From assembly GCA_020073085.1 (NCBI GenBank), contig JAIQFV010000029.1, forward strand, positions 1-47,334: DNA of 47,334 bases. The letters are read 5' to 3'. Position numbers and translations under genes: made by a program. Each line of letters opens with the position of its first letter. The stretch's first letter is position 1. The stretch comes from Terriglobia bacterium (GTDB taxonomy: Bacteria; Acidobacteriota; Terriglobia; JAIQFV01). Positions 44,011-47,334 of this stretch are shown in pieces. The notes below the pieces were generated by a model. The model saw only the letters and a list, made by a program, of their open reading frames with translations. It made no database searches and was not told the DNA's origin.

Positions 44011-44156
44011 TTTCGCCCCGCAAGCAGGGCTCTCACATTTTCTCTCATGTGTACCCCGCCCTCGCCCCGCAAAAAGAAAAACGCGGGGCTCAGACGGGGC
44101 TACATTCTTCGAGCCCTCCGGGCCTGGAGCGACAGCTGCCCCGCTCGAAAAGCATC
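44011..44156 (-). repeat. GC-rich dispersed element, right copy
   Basis: On the minus strand it reads GATGCTTTTCGA, then AGGCCCGGAGGGC, AGAATGTAGCCCC, GCGGGGCGAGGGCGGGGTAC, GAGCCCTGC and GCGGGGCGAAA, in the same order as the left copy but without its 56-base duplication. It carries strong internal stems, for example GCCCCGC with GCGGGGC around an A-rich loop. Confidence 0.75.
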
Positions 44157-44509
44157 GACCGACAGGACAGAGTCAGACGTCTCTCCCTCTTTCTCCGGTC
44201 CCTCCAAAGGCGGAACAATTCCATTCTTCCTTCATTCCATTCCAATCGATCTGAATCGAAGAGCCTAAAGCTTCGTTGGCGCCCTTAACTTCGGAATTCA
44301 GGCTTAATTCAATAGTGATCATCCCGGAGACCGATTGGATTTTCAACCTCACCCTTCTCCATCGGGAGAACAGACGTGGTGAATGTACACTCCACCGATT
44401 CATCGAAAGAGGATTGCAGTTGCAGAATGCACGGGGGTGTTCCAAAATGCATGGCATCGGATCTCAGTACTGCACAGCGACAATCAATTGCCCCGGAAAG
44501 GAAATTGCG

Positions 44510-46084
44510 ATGCCGAAACCTTCTGCAATCATTCTTCGATTGGTTTTTCTGTTGGCAATGGCCATTGGCGTCCCCCATTTTCTTCTGGCGCAGGATAGGA
44601 CTCCCTCCCCCTCATCCATTTCGCAACAGGCCCGTCAATACCGAATTCAACACGATGTGGCCATCCTCAAAGAGTTTGACGATCTCCTTTCGATCCCCAA
44701 TGTTGCATCCGATCTGACCAATATCAAAAGAAATGCGGACGTGCTTAAGGAAATGCTTGGGCGCCGTGGAATTCGCACCCGGCTTCTACAGATCAATAAT
44801 GCCCCTCCGGCTGTTTATGGAGAGTTGCTTTCTCCCGGGGCCCTTCGGACCGTCGCCCTTTATGCGCACTATGATGGCCAACCGGTCGATCCATCACTCT
44901 GGAAGAGCAATCCCTGGAAGATGATGATTCGTGACCGTCCGCTGGAGGATGGTGGCCATGAAATCTCACTCGATTCGTTGAAATCACCGCTGCCGGGTGA
45001 ATGGCGTGTGTACGCGCGCTCGGCCAGTGATGACAAGGCGCCGATCATGGCCTTGCTGGCGGCGCTCGATGCCCTCCGTGCGGGAAACATTTCGCTTTCA
45101 GTCAATCTCAAATTGTTTCTTGAAGGTGAAGAAGAGGCCGGGTCGCCCCATCTGAGGTCCTTCTTTGAAAAATATAAGGACCTCTTGAAAGCTGATGCAT
45201 GGCTTCTGTGCGACGGGCCGGTTCATCAGACCCGCCGTATGCAGCTCTACTTTGGAGCACGCGGCATCACTGAATTGGAATTGACGGTTTATGGCCCCAA
45301 CCGGGCTTTGCATAGCGGGCATTATGGCAACTGGGCTCCCAATCCTATCGCTCTGCTGACTGATCTATTAAGCAGCCTCCGGGACGGCGAGGGTAGAATT
45401 CGCATCCCTCACTTCTTCGATGACGTCAGGCCACTCACCGATTCCGAGCATCGCGCCCTGAATGAGATTCCCGCTGTCGATGCACAACTGCGCCATGATC
45501 TTGGGCTCGCCTGGAACGAGGGGGGGAAAGAAGTACTGGCGGAGCGGATCCTCAGCCCGGCCATCAACTTTCGTGGCATCCAGTCGGGCCATGTCGGCGA
45601 AAAAACAACCAACTCACTCCCGAGCGAGGCGATTGCATCGATCGATTTTCGCTTGGTGCCTGATCAAACACCTGACCGGGTGCGGTCACAGGTCGAAGAG
45701 CACATCCTCCGGCAGGGATTCTTTATCGTTCATGAAACCCCGACGATGGAGATCCGTCGAGCCCATCCAAAGATCGTCAAGCTTGCCTGGGGTCCGGGCT
45801 ATCCCGCAGCGCGCACTTCCATGGATCTGCCGCTTTCCAAAGCTTTGATAAGCGTGATCGAGCAGTCCACTGGTGAGTCTGTAGTCAAAATGCCTTCGCT
45901 GGGTGGAAGCGTCCCGATGTACCTTTTCGTCGAACAGCTCAAGACCCCCGTGATCGGATTCCCCATTGTCAATCATGACAACAACCAGCATGCGTCCGAT
46001 GAGAACTTGCGGCTGCAAAACCTGTGGGACGGAATCGAAATGTTCGCCTCCGTGCTGGCCCGGCTGGGGAAAGTCTGGCCCTAG
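44510..46084 (+). CDS. Exported M20-family metallopeptidase
   Basis: 524 residues from the ATG at 44510, with AAAGGAA upstream and a signal peptide (about 8-28). The M20 dipeptidase fold carries the expected zinc ligands and catalytic residues: H120 and D122 (LYAHYDGQ), D174 (ASDDKAP), E207 and E208 (EGEEEAGS), D235 (LCDGPV) and a C-terminal His in NHDNNQHASDEN. A dimerisation insert lies in the middle (about 245-360). Such enzymes split dipeptides or N-acylated amino acids. The frame is open upstream without signal. It ends just before the IS element. Confidence 0.9.
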   Translation: MPKPSAIILRLVFLLAMAIGVPHFLLAQDRTPSPSSISQQARQYRIQHDVAILKEFDDLLSIPNVASDLTNIKRNADVLKEMLGRRGIRTRLLQINNAPPAVYGELLSPGALRTVALYAHYDGQPVDPSLWKSNPWKMMIRDRPLEDGGHEISLDSLKSPLPGEWRVYARSASDDKAPIMALLAALDALRAGNISLSVNLKLFLEGEEEAGSPHLRSFFEKYKDLLKADAWLLCDGPVHQTRRMQLYFGARGITELELTVYGPNRALHSGHYGNWAPNPIALLTDLLSSLRDGEGRIRIPHFFDDVRPLTDSEHRALNEIPAVDAQLRHDLGLAWNEGGKEVLAERILSPAINFRGIQSGHVGEKTTNSLPSEAIASIDFRLVPDQTPDRVRSQVEEHILRQGFFIVHETPTMEIRRAHPKIVKLAWGPGYPAARTSMDLPLSKALISVIEQSTGESVVKMPSLGGSVPMYLFVEQLKTPVIGFPIVNHDNNQHASDENLRLQNLWDGIEMFASVLARLGKVWP

Positions 46085-47334
46085 CCCGGATTATTCATGA
46101 AGCTCAAAAGAATGCCGTAAATGACCGAAGTTCGCTCGTGTCTGCTCCGGTGAGGGACACGAGAAAACTCTTAGAGTCAGAGAAAATCCGTTTCCAGTCC
46201 TGTTTTGAGTCGAAAAGGATGAAGACGAAGGATCGCGGACTTTTTCAGCGCACACTTCTCCCGGCGGAAGTCAAAGAGGGATTCCACCAGAGGGTCTCTT
46301 TCGATCATGAGGTGGCCCCCAAGGCTGCCGCGATCCGTTTCCAACAAGGAAACCAAGGATAATGAGCGGGCAGATGCAACACGATTCGACGGACCGAGCG
46401 TTTCACCCACACGCCCAGTTTCAAAAGCCGTTCTCGCAGCGTGCTGACCTGGGCGCGCGCCAGCTCGGTCCCCTCGGCGCAATGCCGCAGCTGCTGCATC
46501 AGGACATAGGCGGCCGCCGTCAGCAACACCCGAAACTGATTGGCCCAGAAACTCGTACAGCTGGTGCGATCCATCTCCACACCGTGATGCAGTTCTTTGA
46601 TGTGGTTTTCCATCTGCCCCCGCTGCCGGTAGTGGCGATACACCGTTTCGGGCCGGTAGCGGAGGTTGGTGATCACGAAGCGGGGATTGTCTTTCGCCTC
46701 GTGCACGCCGTCCCGCACGATCTCGGCTTTGATAATGACTCGGCGAGGACGCCGCCATGTTCCCGCCCGATAGCGCGCTTCGGTGTAGACGGCTTCGGTC
46801 TTTCCGCTGAGGCACGATTTCAACCGCGCCAGAGCCAAGGCTCGACGGGCCCGTTTCAGCAGACGCGTATTACCAGCCATGGCCACGACGTATTCCACTC
46901 CGGCGGCCTCCAGAAACTCGAACACCTCGGGGGTGGCGAATCCGGCATCCAGCCGCACGCGCAACGTCGCCCGCGGAAAGGCCTCCCGCAAGCGCCGCAG
47001 GATTCGGGAGAGCAAGGGGATGGCGCCCTCGGCCGGCGCGGCGTTGCCCGGACGCAAGGCGATGGTCCAGAGATACTGCTCCGCCTCGTGGTTGAAGCGC
47101 ATCGTCCCGACCATCGGCAAATAGCACCAGCTGTCGTAGTAGCCGTTGAAGAAGCTCAACTGCTGCTGCCCGTGGGTGGGATCATCGGTCGGATCCAAAT
47201 CGACGGTAATCCACCGGGCTTTCCCCTTCAGCCGTGCGGTGTGATGGGCGATGACCCCGTCGGCCAACGCTTCCCCCAAACGCAGGAGCTCTTGTCGTGA
47301 CACCGCATTTTCAAACCGCGACAAACTGGGCTGA
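46085..47334. mobile_element. IS1380-type insertion sequence (partial, right edge cut)
   Basis: The transposase runs off the right edge. The left end of the element is not fixed: the string CCCGGATTATTCATGA begins right after the peptidase stop codon and is a candidate terminal repeat, but the other end is outside the window. Confidence 0.5.
46305..47334 (-). CDS. IS1380-family transposase (N-terminus outside the window)
   Basis: 343 residues are visible, open to the right edge; upstream codons read QPSLSRFENAVSR, so the start lies outside. The catalytic regions of this DDE family are visible: ITVDLDPTDDPTHGQQQLSFFN, RVRLDAGFATPEVF, and YRQRGQMENHIKELHHGVEMD with the last glutamate. These fit IS1380. 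It moves the element by cutting and joining at the inverted repeats. The sequence shows no frameshift in the visible part. It is transcribed toward the M20 peptidase gene. Confidence 0.9.
   Translation of the reverse strand, partial: QPSLSRFENAVSRQELLRLGEALADGVIAHHTARLKGKARWITVDLDPTDDPTHGQQQLSFFNGYYDSWCYLPMVGTMRFNHEAEQYLWTIALRPGNAAPAEGAIPLLSRILRRLREAFPRATLRVRLDAGFATPEVFEFLEAAGVEYVVAMAGNTRLLKRARRALALARLKSCLSGKTEAVYTEARYRAGTWRRPRRVIIKAEIVRDGVHEAKDNPRFVITNLRYRPETVYRHYRQRGQMENHIKELHHGVEMDRTSCTSFWANQFRVLLTAAAYVLMQQLRHCAEGTELARAQVSTLRERLLKLGVWVKRSVRRIVLHLPAHYPWFPCWKRIAAALGATS

Larger units (their letters stand above)
43366..44509. other. Large intergenic region with an inverted pair of dispersed elements
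   Basis: About 1.1 kb without a supported gene. It contains the terminator at 43389, the element copies at 43526-43733 and 44011-44156, and about 270 bases between them that show nothing recognisable. The start codon of the downstream peptidase is at 44510. Confidence 0.6.

Noticed and set aside
46362-47300. 312-codon plus-strand frame inside the IS element
   Set aside because: Antisense to the transposase, which has recognisable catalytic regions.

Overview
The window looks like a chromosomal piece of a Gram-negative bacterium. It has a TonB-dependent receptor with an N-terminal carboxypeptidase-regulatory-like domain, a TonB protein, a TatA protein, SCO copper chaperones and long secreted Ig/PKD-type proteins. 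This mix is most often met in Acidobacteriota, but that is inference; no rRNA, tRNA or other taxonomic marker is present. A housekeeping block (fabI, pyrF, coaE, folD, two peptidyl-prolyl isomerases, an alpha-glucan phosphorylase) fills the right half.

Region 1 (1-26.6 kb) is an envelope and extracellular oxidation cluster. On the minus strand it holds the N-terminus of a di-haem peroxidase-like protein, a metal-binding/SCO/cytochrome c fusion, a Tat-exported multicopper oxidase and a stand-alone receiver protein. On the plus strand it holds two tandem paralogous secreted PKD-type proteins, a secreted propeller-like protein, an Ig-repeat protein, a second SCO protein, a TatA, a Cys/His-rich small membrane protein, a TonB-dependent receptor, a second Tat-exported multicopper oxidase with a long Gly/Ser linker, and a TonB. 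The main discovery is that five transcription units here (peroxidase, oxidase 1, receiver, second SCO, oxidase 2) each carry a correctly oriented TGGC-N7-TTGC sigma-54 promoter (-24/-12) in the leader. This ties scattered, divergent genes into one probable RpoN regulon. The joint picture is regulated export of folded copper oxidases by Tat, copper delivery by SCO proteins, electron or peroxide handling by haem proteins, extracellular scaffold proteins and TonB-driven uptake. The substrate (Mn, Fe, Cu or phenolics) cannot be read from sequence.

Region 2 (25.6-34 kb): an SPL-type radical SAM protein, an aldo/keto reductase with fabI, pyrF, two HAD phosphatases, coaE and folD. Region 3 (33.7-40.7 kb): a small membrane protein, an alpha/beta hydrolase, a parvulin-type chaperone, a degenerate P-loop protein, a small Cys protein, a cyclophilin behind a possible CRP/FNR-type promoter, and a short alpha-glucan phosphorylase. 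Region 4 (41.2-47.3 kb): an ECF sigma / anti-sigma / secretin-N1-like operon, a large intergenic region with an inverted pair of GC-rich dispersed elements, an exported M20 peptidase, and an IS1380-type transposase running off the right edge.

Non-coding features include three related terminator-like hairpins behind consecutive genes of the secreted-protein block, a 15-bp coding repeat in oxidase 2, TCACCTAT-type intergenic repeats at three places, and several intrinsic terminators. No CRISPR array or RNA gene was seen.
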